Made by a program: the position numbers and the translations under genes | NCBI GenBank assembly: GCA_029935695.1 | Contig: JAOZJV010000216.1 | Location: 1 to 6,594, forward strand | DNA length: 6,594 bases | DNA from: Candidatus Krumholzibacteriia bacterium | GTDB lineage: Bacteria > Krumholzibacteriota > Krumholzibacteriia > LZORAL124-64-63 | Direction of reading: 5' to 3' | Shown here: one piece after another, positions 6,546 to 6,594 of the stretch | How the letters are laid out: each line of letters starts with the position of its first letter | How positions within the stretch are numbered: position 1 is the first letter of the stretch | Notes under the pieces: generated by a model | What the model was told of the DNA's origin: nothing | What the model saw: the letters and a program-made list of their open reading frames with translations, nothing else | Database searches by the model: none

Positions 6546-6594
6546 ATGAGTGATTTACCCACAAGCTCCACGAATGCCAGGCAACGAAGCCAGG
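6546..6594 (+). CDS. Start of an unidentified protein gene, cut by right edge
   Basis: Sixteen codons are visible, beginning MSDLPTSSTNARQRSQ. The start is well supported by AGGAGG at 6536-6541 four bases before the ATG and by a promoter 35-63 bp upstream. The visible residues are polar and look like a flexible cytosolic N-terminus, with no sign of a signal peptide. There is too little sequence to assign a family. Confidence 0.6.
   Translation, partial: MSDLPTSSTNARQRSQ

Overview
The window reads as ordinary bacterial chromosome of moderate GC. It holds four complete or near-complete protein genes, one gene cut at the left edge, and the first codons of another at the right edge. I see no tRNA, rRNA, CRISPR array, transposase, integrase or phage gene. 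Purine-rich Shine-Dalgarno sites (AGGAG, AAGGAG, AGGAGG, AAGGA) precede most starts, which argues against Bacteroidota, where such sites are rare. The BipA/TypA protein is typical of bacteria. The mix of an animal/plant-like lysine-ketoglutarate reductase and a TrmB-type regulator suggests a Gram-negative lineage outside the best-studied groups, but I cannot name the phylum with confidence.

Layout. 1-1290 (minus): the lysine-2-oxoglutarate reductase (saccharopine-forming) module of the AASS family, with its C-terminus beyond the left edge. 1291-1535: a divergent intergenic region with a candidate promoter in each direction. 1536-2048 (plus): a small DinB/YfiT-type four-helix-bundle protein with its histidine triad intact. 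It converges on 2065-3039 (minus), an Fes-like alpha/beta-hydrolase esterase with an N-terminal beta-sandwich (CBM48/E-set-like) region. That gene lies 35 nt downstream of 3075-4898 (minus), the translational GTPase BipA/TypA, and is probably co-transcribed with it. 4899-5122: a second divergent intergenic region with a candidate bipA promoter and an 8-bp inverted repeat over its -10 box. 5123-6136 (plus): a TrmB-family winged-helix regulator with an unusual acidic Pro/Glu-rich tail of about 95 residues. 6137-6545: an AT-rich non-coding stretch of 409 nt with several possible RNA hairpins, a terminator-like stem and a promoter. 6546 to the end (plus): the start of an unidentified gene with a strong ribosome binding site.

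How the genes relate. Only bipA and the esterase gene look like one operon. The reductase would feed lysine into the saccharopine route. BipA is a ribosome-associated stress/assembly GTPase. The TrmB-like protein probably controls itself, a neighbour or a sugar-related gene elsewhere. I see no clear shared pathway, and no evidence of an undescribed multigene system. The parts that best repay a second look are the 409-nt non-coding region, the tail of the TrmB-like protein, and the bacterial AASS-type reductase.
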